Below are positions 24,501 to 32,265 of a stretch of DNA of 32,265 nucleotides, piece after piece; within the stretch, counting starts at the first letter, position 1; each line of letters starts with the position of its first letter. Under the pieces are notes generated by a model. That model had not been told where the DNA came from and ran no database searches. It saw nothing but the letters and a program-made list of their open reading frames with translations. Position numbers and translations under genes: made by a program. The DNA comes from Lysobacteraceae bacterium (GTDB lineage Bacteria > Pseudomonadota > Gammaproteobacteria > Xanthomonadales > Xanthomonadaceae), in NCBI GenBank assembly GCA_024508915.1, contig JANINR010000083.1:1-32265 (forward strand), read 5' to 3'.

Positions 24501-25261
24501 TGGACGCCGGCGCGCGCCTGCCGATCAGCGGCGTGGTCATCGCGATGAACGAGGCCGACCGCATCGGCCGCTGTGTCGCCAGCCTCGCTGCGCTGTGCGA
24601 CGAGGTGGTGGTGCTCGATTCCGGCTCGACCGACGCGACGGTGGCGGTGGCGACCGCCGCGGGCGCGCGCGTGGTGCCCCAGCCGTGGCTCGGCTTCGCC
24701 GCGCAGAAGAACGCCGCGATCGCCGCGGCCACCCGCCCGTGGGTGCTGCTGCTCGACGCCGACGAATGGCTCGGCGACGGCGCCGGCGACCGCCTGCGCG
24801 CGCTGTTCGCGGGCGGCGAGGTGGAACGCGCCGACGTCTGGCGGCTGCACCGCCGCACCCACTACCTCGGCGCCCCGCTGGACCATGGCGGCTGGGGACG
24901 CGAAGCCGTGGAGCGCCTGTTCCGCCCCGACCTGCGCTACCTGCCGGCCAACGTCCATGAACGCCTCGACCTCGCCGGGCGCCGCGTCGCCGCGGTCGGG
25001 GCCCGGATCGAGCACGACACCGCGCGCTCCGACGACGAGTACGCCGCCAAGCTCGACCGCTACGCCGCCCTGTGGGCGCGCCAGCGTCGCGCCGCCGGGC
25101 GCACGGCCGGTCCGCTGGCCGCCCCCCTCCACGCCGCCGCCTACTGGCTCCGGAACTACGTCCTCCGCGGCGGCTTCCTGGACGGCCCCATGGCGCGGCG
25201 GTTCCATCGCCTGCACACTCGCTACGTGTTCCGGAAATACACTCTGCTGCGCAATCGATGA
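24500..25261 (+). CDS. Family 2 glycosyltransferase, WaaE/KdtX-like
   Basis: 253 residues. A GT-A fold transferase with VVIAMNEADRIGRCVASL at the N-terminus, nucleotide-sugar motif VVLDSGSTDATV and the metal-binding DADEW. The WLGFAAQKNAAI segment and the C-terminal YVFRKYTLLRNR end are like WaaE/KdtX, which adds a glucose to the inner-core heptose of lipopolysaccharide in enterobacteria. The sugar and acceptor are not determined by sequence. GGAG eight bases before the ATG and the one-base overlap with the acyltransferase show coupling. Confidence 0.85.
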   Translation: MDAGARLPISGVVIAMNEADRIGRCVASLAALCDEVVVLDSGSTDATVAVATAAGARVVPQPWLGFAAQKNAAIAAATRPWVLLLDADEWLGDGAGDRLRALFAGGEVERADVWRLHRRTHYLGAPLDHGGWGREAVERLFRPDLRYLPANVHERLDLAGRRVAAVGARIEHDTARSDDEYAAKLDRYAALWARQRRAAGRTAGPLAAPLHAAAYWLRNYVLRGGFLDGPMARRFHRLHTRYVFRKYTLLRNR

Positions 25262-25306
25262 CCCGGCATGGAGCCGGGCCGGCCGCCCGGCCACGCGAGG
25301 ATGCAC

Positions 25307-26176
25307 ATGCTTCCGACAGGCGCCAATCGCGGGCACGACCGCCCTTCCGGCCCGGCTTCGGTCAGCCTCATCGTGACGACGTACAACTGGCCGCAGGCCC
25401 TGGAACTCGTGCTCGCGAGCGTGCGGGGGCAGACGCGCCTGCCCGATGAAGTGATCGTCGCCGACGACGGTTCCGGCACCGAGACCGCTAGCCTGGTGCA
25501 CGAGGCCGCGGTCGCATGCCCGTGCCCGCTGCGCCATTCGTGGCAGGAGGACCTCGGCTTCCGCGCAGCGCGGTCTCGCAACCTCGCGATCGCCGCCGCG
25601 CGCGGCGACTACGTGCTGCTCGTCGACGGCGACATGGTCCTGCACCCGCGCTTCGTCGCCGACCACCTGGCCGCGGCGCGGCGCGGCGCCTTCGTGCAGG
25701 GATCGCGCGTGCTGCTGCAGCCCGGGTTCAGCGCGCGGATGCTGGCCCGCGAGGCCCTGCGCCCCGGATTCTTCAGCGGCGGCGTGCGGCGGCGGCGCCA
25801 CACCTTGCGGATCCCGCCGCTTTCGCGCCTCTACGCGCGGCTGGCCGGCCCCGCGCCGCGCGCGGTCAAGTCCTGCAACCAGGGCTGGTGGCGCGACGAC
25901 CTCGTGCGACTCAACGGCTTCGACGAGCGCATGCAGGGCTGGGGCCGCGAGGACGAGGAACTCGCGATGCGCGCCTGGCACGCCGGCATCGCCTGCCGCC
26001 AGGTGCGGCTGGCCGCGCTCGCGTTCCACCTGCACCACCAGGAACGCCACGAAGGCGGCGCCAGTCCCAACGATGCCCTGCTGGCCTCGACCATCGCGGA
26101 GCGGCGGACCCGCTGCGAGCTCGGCCTCAGCGCGCATCTCCCTGGCGCGGCGGCCCGCCCGGCGCCGGGCGGATAG
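25307..26176 (+). CDS. Family 2 glycosyltransferase with galactosyltransferase-like C-terminus
   Basis: 289 residues from the Met at 25307, chosen because GCGAGG lies six bases upstream; Mets at 25268 and 25301 are less well placed. The N-terminal GT-A motifs are SLIVTTYNWPQALE, VIVADDGSGTE and LLVDGDMVLHP. The later segment SCNQGWWRDDLVRLNGFDE with WGREDEELAMR is typical of the Glyco_transf_7C region found in galactosyl- or chondroitin-type transferases. It probably extends a surface glycan. The last 50 bases overlap the convergent GT39 gene; the Ala/Pro-rich final residues suggest a tail of little functional weight. Confidence 0.82.
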   Translation: MLPTGANRGHDRPSGPASVSLIVTTYNWPQALELVLASVRGQTRLPDEVIVADDGSGTETASLVHEAAVACPCPLRHSWQEDLGFRAARSRNLAIAAARGDYVLLVDGDMVLHPRFVADHLAAARRGAFVQGSRVLLQPGFSARMLAREALRPGFFSGGVRRRRHTLRIPPLSRLYARLAGPAPRAVKSCNQGWWRDDLVRLNGFDERMQGWGREDEELAMRAWHAGIACRQVRLAALAFHLHHQERHEGGASPNDALLASTIAERRTRCELGLSAHLPGAAARPAPGG

Positions 26177-27860
26177 CGCACGGCGCCGTCGCCGACGCGG
26201 GCAGGAGCCACCACTCGCGCCGGTTGGCCCCGCCGAGCGCCTGCGCGTCGGACATGCGCGCGCAATGCGGCAACGCCGTTTCCTGCACGAGCAGCCAGCG
26301 CGTGCCGGGCGCCTGCCGCTGCCAGGCGATGCCGCGCTGCATCTGCTCCGCGACCGGCGCCTTGAAGCCGAAGGTCTCGGCGGGCCGGTCGGCCATCAGC
26401 AGGTTCTGCTCGCGCCAGCCGACGAGGCCGAGCTGCGCGCCGGGGCCGATGCGCCGGCCGACGTCGTCCATCAGCGCCTTCGCCGAACTGGAGTCGGTGA
26501 GCAGCGGGTGCGCGACGAGGCCGTACAGCACCCAGGTGGCCGCGAGCATCGCGACGACGCCGGCGGCGGCGCGGCGGCGCCCGAACCACAGCAGGCTGGC
26601 GAGCGCGCAGCCGCCGATCGCCAGCACCAGCCAGGCCCCGGCGTGCGCCTGGCCGACGCTCAGCCCGCGCTCGAACAGCAGCTTCGTTTCGAACTTCGGC
26701 GCGGCCAGCAGCATCGTCGCGGCCCCGCCGATCGCCAGCAGCGCGAACATGCCCATGAACGCGACCAGCAACCATTGCGCGCCGCGCCGGCGGACGATGC
26801 CCGGCAGCAGCGGCCCCAGCGCCAGGCAGGCCATCGGCAGCGCGGGCAGGATGTAGACGTCGCGCTTGCCGCTGGGGATCGAGAAGAACAGCAGCGCCAG
26901 CAGCCACCACCCGAGCGGGAGCAGGTAGCGCGCGTCGCGGCGCCGCAGCCGCCGGCGCCAGGCGGGGATCGCCCACGGCAGCGCGAGCATCGCCGGCAGC
27001 CACATCGTGGCCATCACCTGCAGGAAGTACCACGGCGGCTTCGGATGGTCCCAGGATTCCGCGTAGCGCTTGGCGGTCTGGCGGAACAGCAGGTCGTCGA
27101 CGTAGGCGCGGTACGCGGGATCGCCGTGCCCGAGCGCGGCGTGCAGCATCGGCCCGAGCCACAGTGCGACCGCCGCGAGGAAAGCCACCGGCCCGAGCAG
27201 CGCACGCCAGTCGCGCAGCGGCGCGCGTGCGCCGTGCCAGCCGCGCAGCGCCGCGTACAGGCCGGGGATCACCATCGCCAGCGCGAGCACGCCCACGCCC
27301 TTGGTGATCGTGCCGAGGCCTGCGGCGAACCAGCCCAGCACCCACCAGCGCCACTCCGCGCGCGCGCCGTCGCGCGACTCGAGCAGGAAACGCAGGAACC
27401 CGTAGTTGCCCAGGGTGATCCAGAAGGTGACCAGCGGATCGATCTGCGCCTTCTTCGACTGGTACGTGAACTGCAGCGCGAACAGCAGCGCGCAGCCCGC
27501 GTACAGCCCGACGCGCGGCGTCCACAGGCGCCGGCCGAGGTCGACCACGCACCAGAGCGTCCCCAGCGCGGCGAGCAGCGACGGCAGCAGGAACGCGACG
27601 CGCCAGCTCCCGACCAGCAGGTAGGCCGCCGCCTGCGTCCACATGAACAACGGCGGCTTGTCCGAATAGAGTTCGGCGCCGCGGTGCGGGAACAGCCAGT
27701 CGCCGCTCTCGACCATCTGCTTCGCCACCAGCGCGAAGCGCGGCTCGTCGGCGGGCCAGGGATCGCGCAGGCCGAGGCCCGCGGCGAGCACGAGCGCGGC
27801 CAGCAGCCAGAACAGCCAGGTCTCGCGGGCGACGCGGGTCGTGGGCATGGCCACGATCAT
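26127..27860 (-). CDS. GT39-family membrane glycosyltransferase (ArnT/PMT-like)
   Basis: 577 residues. About 11-12 hydrophobic segments fill residues 10-460, with the acidic first periplasmic loop motif PWPADEPRFA, characteristic of ArnT and protein O-mannosyltransferase relatives that use undecaprenyl- or polyprenyl-phosphate sugars. A soluble C-terminal part (about 460-577) follows, as in ArnT. ArnT itself adds aminoarabinose to lipid A; the arn pathway genes are not present here, so the donor is unknown. AGGG a few bases upstream of the ATG at 27860 and a six-base gap from rsmB suggest readthrough from that operon. An ATG at 27848 is an alternative. Confidence 0.85.
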   Translation of the reverse strand: MIVAMPTTRVARETWLFWLLAALVLAAGLGLRDPWPADEPRFALVAKQMVESGDWLFPHRGAELYSDKPPLFMWTQAAAYLLVGSWRVAFLLPSLLAALGTLWCVVDLGRRLWTPRVGLYAGCALLFALQFTYQSKKAQIDPLVTFWITLGNYGFLRFLLESRDGARAEWRWWVLGWFAAGLGTITKGVGVLALAMVIPGLYAALRGWHGARAPLRDWRALLGPVAFLAAVALWLGPMLHAALGHGDPAYRAYVDDLLFRQTAKRYAESWDHPKPPWYFLQVMATMWLPAMLALPWAIPAWRRRLRRRDARYLLPLGWWLLALLFFSIPSGKRDVYILPALPMACLALGPLLPGIVRRRGAQWLLVAFMGMFALLAIGGAATMLLAAPKFETKLLFERGLSVGQAHAGAWLVLAIGGCALASLLWFGRRRAAAGVVAMLAATWVLYGLVAHPLLTDSSSAKALMDDVGRRIGPGAQLGLVGWREQNLLMADRPAETFGFKAPVAEQMQRGIAWQRQAPGTRWLLVQETALPHCARMSDAQALGGANRREWWLLPASATAPCAIRPAPGGPPRQGDAR

Positions 27861-27866
27861 ACGGCC

Positions 27867-29249
27867 CTAGCGTTTCGCGATGCGCGCGTAGAAGAAGCCG
27901 TCCATGCCGTCCTCGCCGGGGAAGCGCTGGCGGACCTGGCCGAGGGGCGCGCCGTCGTCGCCGCGCACGTCGACCGCGTGGCCGAAGCGATCGTCGAGCG
28001 GCGCCAGCCGCGCGTCCGCGGTGCGCGCCAGGAAGGCGGCGACCTGGCGGTCGTTCTCGCGCCGCAGCAGCGAGCAGGTGGCGTACAGCAGCGTGCCGCC
28101 GGCGGCGAGCGCCGGCCACAACGCATCGAGCAGCCGCGCCTGCACGGCGGCGAGCGCTTCGATGTCGCTCGCGCGCCGATGCAGCAGGATGTCGGGATGG
28201 CGGCGCACGACGCCGGTCGCGCTGCACGGCGCGTCGAGCAGGATCGCGTCGAAGGGCGCGCCGTCCCACCAGTGCGCGAGCTCTGCGGCGTCGGCGGCGC
28301 GCAGGCGCACGCCCGGACCTTCGAGGCCGAGCCTGGCGAGCGTCGCCCGCACGCGCTCGAGCCGCACCGCATCGACGTCGAGCGCGAGCAGCCGCAATGC
28401 CGGATCGCGCTCCAGCAGGTGGGCGGCCTTGCCGCCGGGCGCCGCGCAGGCATCGAGCACGCGGCCGCCCGGCGGCGGGGCGAGCGCATCGGCGACGAGC
28501 TGGGCGCTGCCGTCCTGGATCGAGAACGCACCCGACGCGAAGGCCGGCATCGACGCGAACGGCACCGCTGGGGCGACGTCGACGCGCAGGCCGTCCGGAC
28601 AGGCGGGCGACGCGGAGGCGTCGACGCCTTCGGCCGCCAGTTGCGCGCGCAGGGCCTCGACCGCGAGCACGCGGCGGTTCGCGCGCAGCCACGCGGGCGC
28701 TTCCCGCGAGGATGCGGCGACGATGGCGTCCGCATGCTCCGGCCAGTCCTCGCGCAAGGCCTGCAGCAGCCACGCCGGCCAGGCCGCGTCGAGCGCGCCC
28801 GCCGGCAGCCCGTCGCGCAGCGCGCGCCGCAGCAGCGCGTTGACGAGTCCCGCCTGGTGCGCGCGCCCGAGCGTGCGCGCCGCCTCCACCGTCGCCGCCA
28901 CGGCTGCATGCGAGGGCAGGCGCAACGCCTCGAGCTGGGCGAAGCCGGCGTACAGCAGGGCGCGCAATGCGCCGTCACGTCGGCCCGGGGGCTTCGGCAT
29001 CCACTGCGCCAGGGCCGCGGCATAGCGTCCGTGCGCGCGCAGCGCGGCGAACACGATGGCCTCCAGCAGGGCGCGGTCGCGCGGATCGGGCAGCGCCGGC
29101 AACGCCTGGGCAAGCTGCGCCTTCAGCGAACGCCCGTCGTGCAGCACGGCGTCGAGCGTGCGCGCGGCCGCGACGCGCACCGCGACACCGGCGGCGTCGC
29201 TGCCGGAACCGCCGGCCCTCGCGCCAGGTGCAGGCTTGCGCGGGCTCAC
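27867..29249 (-). CDS. rsmB: 16S rRNA m5C967 methyltransferase RsmB
   Basis: 460 residues. An N-terminal NusB-like RNA-binding domain (about 20-160) precedes a Rossmann methyltransferase domain with SAM motif [16 protein letters not shown], Cys342 in [15 protein letters not shown] and Cys392 in [10 protein letters not shown]; the second is the catalytic cysteine by analogy with E. coli. It methylates C967 of 16S rRNA. The start is GTG, overlapping the fmt stop as GTGA; no ATG in the open frame upstream gives a sensible N-terminus. It belongs to the conserved def-fmt-rsmB operon. Confidence 0.95.
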   Translation of the reverse strand: MSPRKPAPGARAGGSGSDAAGVAVRVAAARTLDAVLHDGRSLKAQLAQALPALPDPRDRALLEAIVFAALRAHGRYAAALAQWMPKPPGRRDGALRALLYAGFAQLEALRLPSHAAVAATVEAARTLGRAHQAGLVNALLRRALRDGLPAGALDAAWPAWLLQALREDWPEHADAIVAASSREAPAWLRANRRVLAVEALRAQLAAEGVDASASPACPDGLRVDVAPAVPFASMPAFASGAFSIQDGSAQLVADALAPPPGGRVLDACAAPGGKAAHLLERDPALRLLALDVDAVRLERVRATLARLGLEGPGVRLRAADAAELAHWWDGAPFDAILLDAPCSATGVVRRHPDILLHRRASDIEALAAVQARLLDALWPALAAGGTLLYATCSLLRRENDRQVAAFLARTADARLAPLDDRFGHAVDVRGDDGAPLGQVRQRFPGEDGMDGFFYARIAKR

Positions 29250-30166
29250 GCCCGGCCCGCCAGCGGGCGGGCGTTGAGGTAATCGGAGACGGCGACGGGC
29301 CGGCCGCCTTCGCGCTGCACGCGCAGCAGCCGCAGCGCGCCCTCGCCGCAGGCGACGTCGATGCCCTCGCGCCGCGCCAGCAGCACGGTCCCGGGCGGTG
29401 CGCCGTGCGCGAGCGGCAGCGCCTCGGCGGCATGGATGCGCACGCGCTCGCCGTCGAGTTGCGCCTCGGCGACCGGCCACGGCTGGAACGCACGCACCTT
29501 GCGCGCGAGCGCCTCGGCGGGCCGGGTCCAGTCGAGCTTCGCTTCGGCCTTGTCGAGCTTGGCGGCGTAGGTCGCGCCCGCGTCCGGCTGCGGCACCGCG
29601 ACCGGCTTCATGCCGGCGCGCAGCAGGCCGAGGCCGTCGGACAGCACCTGCGCGCCGAGCACCGCGAGGCGATCGTGCAGTTCGCCGCCGGTCTCGGCGA
29701 CGCTGATCGGCGTGTGCTGCGACAGCAGCACCGGGCCGGTGTCCAGGCCCTTCTCCATCTGCATCAGGCAGACGCCGGTCTCGGCGTCGCCCGCTTCGAT
29801 CGCGCGCTGGATCGGCGCCGCGCCGCGCCAGCGCGGCAGCAGCGAGGCGTGCACGTTCCAGCAGCCATGCTTCGGGATGTCGAGGATCGATTGCGGCAGC
29901 AGCAAGCCGTAGGCCACGACCACCATCAGGTCCGGCTGCAGCGCGCGCAGCGCATCTCGCGACAGCTGCGTGCGCAGCGTCTCCGGTTGCAGCACGGGAA
30001 TGCCGCGCTGCACGGCTTCGAGCTTCACCGGCGACGCCTGCAGCCCGCGCCCGCGGCCCGCGGGCCGGTCCGGCTGCGTGTACACCGCGACGACTTCACC
30101 GCGCTGCGCGGCGGCGCGCAGCGACGGCACGGCGAATTCCGGCGTTCCGGCGAAGACGATTCTCAT
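29246..30166 (-). CDS. fmt: Methionyl-tRNA formyltransferase
   Basis: 306 residues. It formylates initiator Met-tRNA using 10-formyltetrahydrofolate. The catalytic triad is visible as Asn104, His106 (in [12 protein letters not shown]) and Asp142 ([11 protein letters not shown]); the C-terminal tRNA-binding domain follows after about residue 205. Length and N-terminus ([12 protein letters not shown]) match the family. No Shine-Dalgarno sequence precedes the ATG; a pyrimidine tract (CCCTTTCCCCC) does, as for def. It is 34 bases downstream of def and overlaps rsmB. Confidence 0.97.
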   Translation of the reverse strand: MRIVFAGTPEFAVPSLRAAAQRGEVVAVYTQPDRPAGRGRGLQASPVKLEAVQRGIPVLQPETLRTQLSRDALRALQPDLMVVVAYGLLLPQSILDIPKHGCWNVHASLLPRWRGAAPIQRAIEAGDAETGVCLMQMEKGLDTGPVLLSQHTPISVAETGGELHDRLAVLGAQVLSDGLGLLRAGMKPVAVPQPDAGATYAAKLDKAEAKLDWTRPAEALARKVRAFQPWPVAEAQLDGERVRIHAAEALPLAHGAPPGTVLLARREGIDVACGEGALRLLRVQREGGRPVAVSDYLNARPLAGRA

Positions 30167-30200
30167 GGGGGAAAGGGTAACGGGCCGCCCGCCGGCGGCT

Positions 30201-30713
30201 TCACGCGGCGGAACGCCGCGCCTTCGCCAGCTTCTTGCGCACCATCTCGCGCTTCAGCGGCGAGAGGTAGTCGACGAAGAGCTTCCCTTCGAGATGGTCC
30301 ATCTCGTGCTGGATGCAGACCGCCAGCAGCCCGTCGACCTGCAGTTCGAACGGCTTGCCGTCGCGGTCGAGCGCGGCCACGGTGATCGCATCGGCGCGGG
30401 TCACGTCGGCGAAGATGCCGGGCACCGACAGGCAGCCTTCCTGGTACACCTGCTCGCCGCTGCGCGCGGTGATCTCGGGGTTCACGAACACCAGCGGCCG
30501 GTCGTGCTCCTCGGTCACGTCGATGACCATGAAGCGCTTGTGCACGTCCACCTGGCTCGCGGCCAGGCCGATGCCCGGCGCCGCGTACATCGTCTCGAAC
30601 ATGTCGTCGAGCAGGCGCTGGGTCTCCGGCAGGGCCAGCCACGCCGGATCGACCGGCGCCGCGCGGGTGCGCAACCGGGGATCGGGGAACTCGAGGATCG
30701 GGAGCAGGGCCAT
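30201..30713 (-). CDS. def: Peptide deformylase
   Basis: 170 residues. Removes the formyl group from nascent proteins. The three family motifs are complete: GIGLAASQ (47-54), EGCLSVPG with metal ligand Cys94, and QHEMDHLEG with His136, His140 and catalytic Glu137. The start [11 protein letters not shown] is typical. The leader holds a perfect TATAAT 61 bases upstream and a pyrimidine tract in place of a Shine-Dalgarno sequence. It heads the def-fmt-rsmB operon, divergent from the LysM gene. Confidence 0.97.
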   Translation of the reverse strand: MALLPILEFPDPRLRTRAAPVDPAWLALPETQRLLDDMFETMYAAPGIGLAASQVDVHKRFMVIDVTEEHDRPLVFVNPEITARSGEQVYQEGCLSVPGIFADVTRADAITVAALDRDGKPFELQVDGLLAVCIQHEMDHLEGKLFVDYLSPLKREMVRKKLAKARRSAA

Positions 30714-30774
30714 GGCGGGAAAAAAGGGAGGCGGCGGTCACATCCGCGGACACGGAGTGTCGACGGAGGCCGCA

Positions 30775-30780
30775 ATTATA
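30775..30780 (-). promoter_or_regulatory. -10 box of the def operon
   Basis: A perfect TATAAT on the minus strand with a leader of about 55 bases before def. No convincing -35 was found. Confidence 0.55.
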
Positions 30781-30791
30781 GCGCCGACGGC

Positions 30792-30821
30792 TTGCGCCGG
30801 GCCGCGATCCCCGCGCATTAT
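30792..30821 (+). promoter_or_regulatory. Possible promoter of the LysM gene
   Basis: TTGCGC (30792-30797), an 18-base spacer and CATTAT (30816-30821). Four of six at the -35 and weaker at the -10; divergent from the def promoter. Confidence 0.3.
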
Positions 30822-30862
30822 CGGGTCGGTTAAGGCGGGGTTTTCCCAAGGGGAGCGGGGAC

Positions 30863-32074
30863 ATGGCCGCAATGCCTGAGCGCATTCGTGAAGTTTCGAC
30901 GCGTGGCCCGCAGCCGCGGGGCCGGCGCCTGCGCTGGCGGACCGTACTGGCCACCGCATTGCTGGTCGCGGGCACGTGGGCGGTCGCCGCCGACCTGCGG
31001 GGCGACCATCCAGACACCTACGTGGTGAAGAAGGGCGACACCCTCTGGGACATCGCCGGCCGGTTCCTGCCCAAGCCGTGGCTGTGGCCGGAGATCTGGC
31101 AGGCCAACCCGCAGATCGCGAACCCGCACCTGATCTACCCCGGCGACGTGATCTCGCTGGCCTACCTCGACCGCGTGCAGCAGGCCGTCGTCGAACCCGG
31201 CCCGCGCGTCGAAGCGCCGGTCACCGGCGTGCCGCTCGACGCGGTCCGGCCCTTCCTGAAGGACCTGCGCGTCGTCGACGAGTTCCGCCGCCTGCCCTAC
31301 GTCGTCGCCCTGGAGGAAGACCGCCTGCGCGGCGGCCAGGGGCAGATCGCGTACGCCGCCGAGCTGGCGATGGCGCCGGGCCAGCGCGTGGCGATCCTCC
31401 GCCCGATGCAGCGCTACACCCACCGCGACCGCACCGACGGCTGCTGCGACCTGTTCCAGAAGGACGACCTCGACTACCGCGGCAGCGTCATCCTCGACAG
31501 CGCGCACTTCTGGGACGGCGCGATGATCATGGATTCGGGCCGCGACACGCTCGGCTACGAGATGGTGCGCGTCGCCAACGCCGTGGTGACCCGCGGCGAG
31601 GGCAACGGCGCGCAGGCTTCCACGCTGCTGATCGAGGGCGACTCGCGCGACGTGCGCGTCGGCGACCGCATCGTGCCCGCCGGCGCGGAGGGCTACGACC
31701 TGCAGTTCTTCCCGCACGTCCCGGCGCAGTCGTTCGAGTACGGCCGCGCCAAGATCCTGGCGGTGTCGGACATGCTGACCACCGGTGGCCCGCACGATGT
31801 CGTGGCGCTGTCCGTCGGCAAGCGCGAGGGCATCGACAACGGCACCGTGTTCTCGGTGTGGCGTCCGGGTTCCGCGATCGTCGACCGCGTGTACGCGCCG
31901 GACATGACCGAAGGCTGGATCTTCCCGGGCGGCCGCACCCGGCTGCCCGACGAATTCGCCGGCCACGTGATGGTGTTCCGCACCTTCGACAAGGTGAGCT
32001 ATGCGCTGGTCATGGACAGCGTGAAGCCGTCGCGCGTGGGCTACGAACTGAAGCATCCCGACGCGACGTACTGA
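30863..32074 (+). CDS. LysM-domain envelope protein upstream of dprA
   Basis: 403 residues. A basic N-terminus of about 26 residues, a hydrophobic signal or anchor (27-43), then one LysM domain (about 51-100) with YVVKKGDTLWDIAGRFL and NPHLIYPGDVISL, which binds glycan chains of peptidoglycan. The remaining 300 residues are a mostly beta C-terminal region without a recognised enzyme motif. GGGAG seven bases before the ATG fixes the start. Position between def and dprA is, from memory, conserved in gammaproteobacteria, but the function is not assigned. Likely periplasmic. Confidence 0.88.
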   Translation: MAAMPERIREVSTRGPQPRGRRLRWRTVLATALLVAGTWAVAADLRGDHPDTYVVKKGDTLWDIAGRFLPKPWLWPEIWQANPQIANPHLIYPGDVISLAYLDRVQQAVVEPGPRVEAPVTGVPLDAVRPFLKDLRVVDEFRRLPYVVALEEDRLRGGQGQIAYAAELAMAPGQRVAILRPMQRYTHRDRTDGCCDLFQKDDLDYRGSVILDSAHFWDGAMIMDSGRDTLGYEMVRVANAVVTRGEGNGAQASTLLIEGDSRDVRVGDRIVPAGAEGYDLQFFPHVPAQSFEYGRAKILAVSDMLTTGGPHDVVALSVGKREGIDNGTVFSVWRPGSAIVDRVYAPDMTEGWIFPGGRTRLPDEFAGHVMVFRTFDKVSYALVMDSVKPSRVGYELKHPDATY

Positions 32075-32123
32075 CGCGCGGAAGCGGGCACACGCGCCGG
32101 GGCAAACCCCGACGCAGCGACGG

Positions 32124-32151
32124 GACGGCGCCTGAGGGCGCCGTCTTCGTT
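32124..32151 (+). terminator. Hairpin with weak U-tract between the LysM gene and dprA
   Basis: Nine-pair stem GACGGCGCC (32124-32132) with GGCGCCGTC (32137-32145), four-base loop, then TTCGTT. A smaller stem CGGGG/CCCCG lies at 32098-32111. It probably stops or attenuates transcription ahead of dprA, which starts 19 bases later. Confidence 0.6.
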
Positions 32152-32170
32152 CCGGCCCGATGCTTGGCGG

Positions 32171-32265
32171 ATGGACCGGCCGGGCGACGACGCGGGAATC
32201 GAAGCGCTGCTGCGGCTGCAGCTCGCGGGCGGCGCGGTGGCGCCGCGGCGCGCGCTGCTGGAAGC
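32171..32265 (+). CDS. dprA: DprA (DNA processing protein), 5' end only
   Basis: Only 31 codons are visible before the window ends. The sequence IEALLRLQLAGGAVAPRRAL resembles the N-terminal helices of DprA/Smf, which loads RecA on incoming single-stranded DNA in transformation. Gene order after def and a LysM gene supports the call more than the short sequence does. No clear ribosome site other than GGCGG near the ATG. Confidence 0.55.
   Translation, partial: MDRPGDDAGIEALLRLQLAGGAVAPRRALLE

Overview
The window reads as chromosomal core DNA of a high-GC gammaproteobacterium of the Xanthomonadaceae/Lysobacteraceae group (Lysobacter, Luteimonas or a relative). The grounds are gene order and protein character rather than a database match: estB-like/algZ/algR/hemC, then rpoD, dtd, rsmB-fmt-def and a LysM gene leading into dprA, together with exported S9 peptidases and very GC-rich third codon positions. 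I see no insertion sequence, prophage, integrase or CRISPR array. The gene set is dense, with no gene-free stretch longer than about 160 bases.

Layout. (1) 1-6.1 kb: a truncated LptM-like lipoprotein gene, two tandem secreted S9A serine peptidases whose stop and start overlap (TGATG), a small membrane protein and a patatin-like phospholipase. (2) 6.1-12.4 kb: a WYL-domain regulator divergent from a three-subunit membrane molybdoenzyme of the cytoplasm-facing sulfite dehydrogenase type (SoeABC-like), followed by a small outer-membrane-barrel-like protein. (3) 12.4-17.3 kb: on the minus strand, a SufR-like HTH regulator paired with a His-rich lipoprotein, then carboxylesterase, AlgZ-type kinase, AlgR-type LytTR regulator and hemC. 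(4) 17.4-20.4 kb: a DUF2231 membrane protein, a lipoprotein PQQ-type sugar dehydrogenase and a GltS glutamate symporter in one tight operon. (5) 20.5-23.5 kb: tRNA-Ile(CAU), a GFA-family zinc protein, rpoD with its terminator, and dtd. (6) 23.6-27.9 kb: an LPS-type cluster of a lipid A acyltransferase homologue, two family-2 glycosyltransferases and a GT39/ArnT-like transferase. (7) 27.9-32.3 kb: rsmB, fmt and def on the minus strand, divergent from a LysM protein and the start of dprA.

The strongest pattern not explained by gene calls is in the starts. Several genes that appear to head transcripts (lptM, the WYL regulator, soeA, hemC, estB, dtd, lpxL-like) have no Shine-Dalgarno sequence. 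Each instead has a TATAAT/TACAAT-like hexamer ending exactly 6 bases (7 for dtd) before the start codon. That geometry places the transcription start at or next to the A of ATG, so these genes are probably expressed as leaderless mRNAs. Two divergent pairs (WYL/soeA and dtd/lpxL-like) show this on both strands within 45-49 bp, with a dyad between the two promoters. Several genes preceded by another gene in the same direction carry purine-rich ribosome sites or overlap their neighbour.

The least characterised content is the SufR-like regulator with its His-rich lipoprotein, the WYL-linked Soe-type enzyme with its barrel protein, and the unassigned glycosyltransferase cluster. All functional statements are homology judgements by eye.
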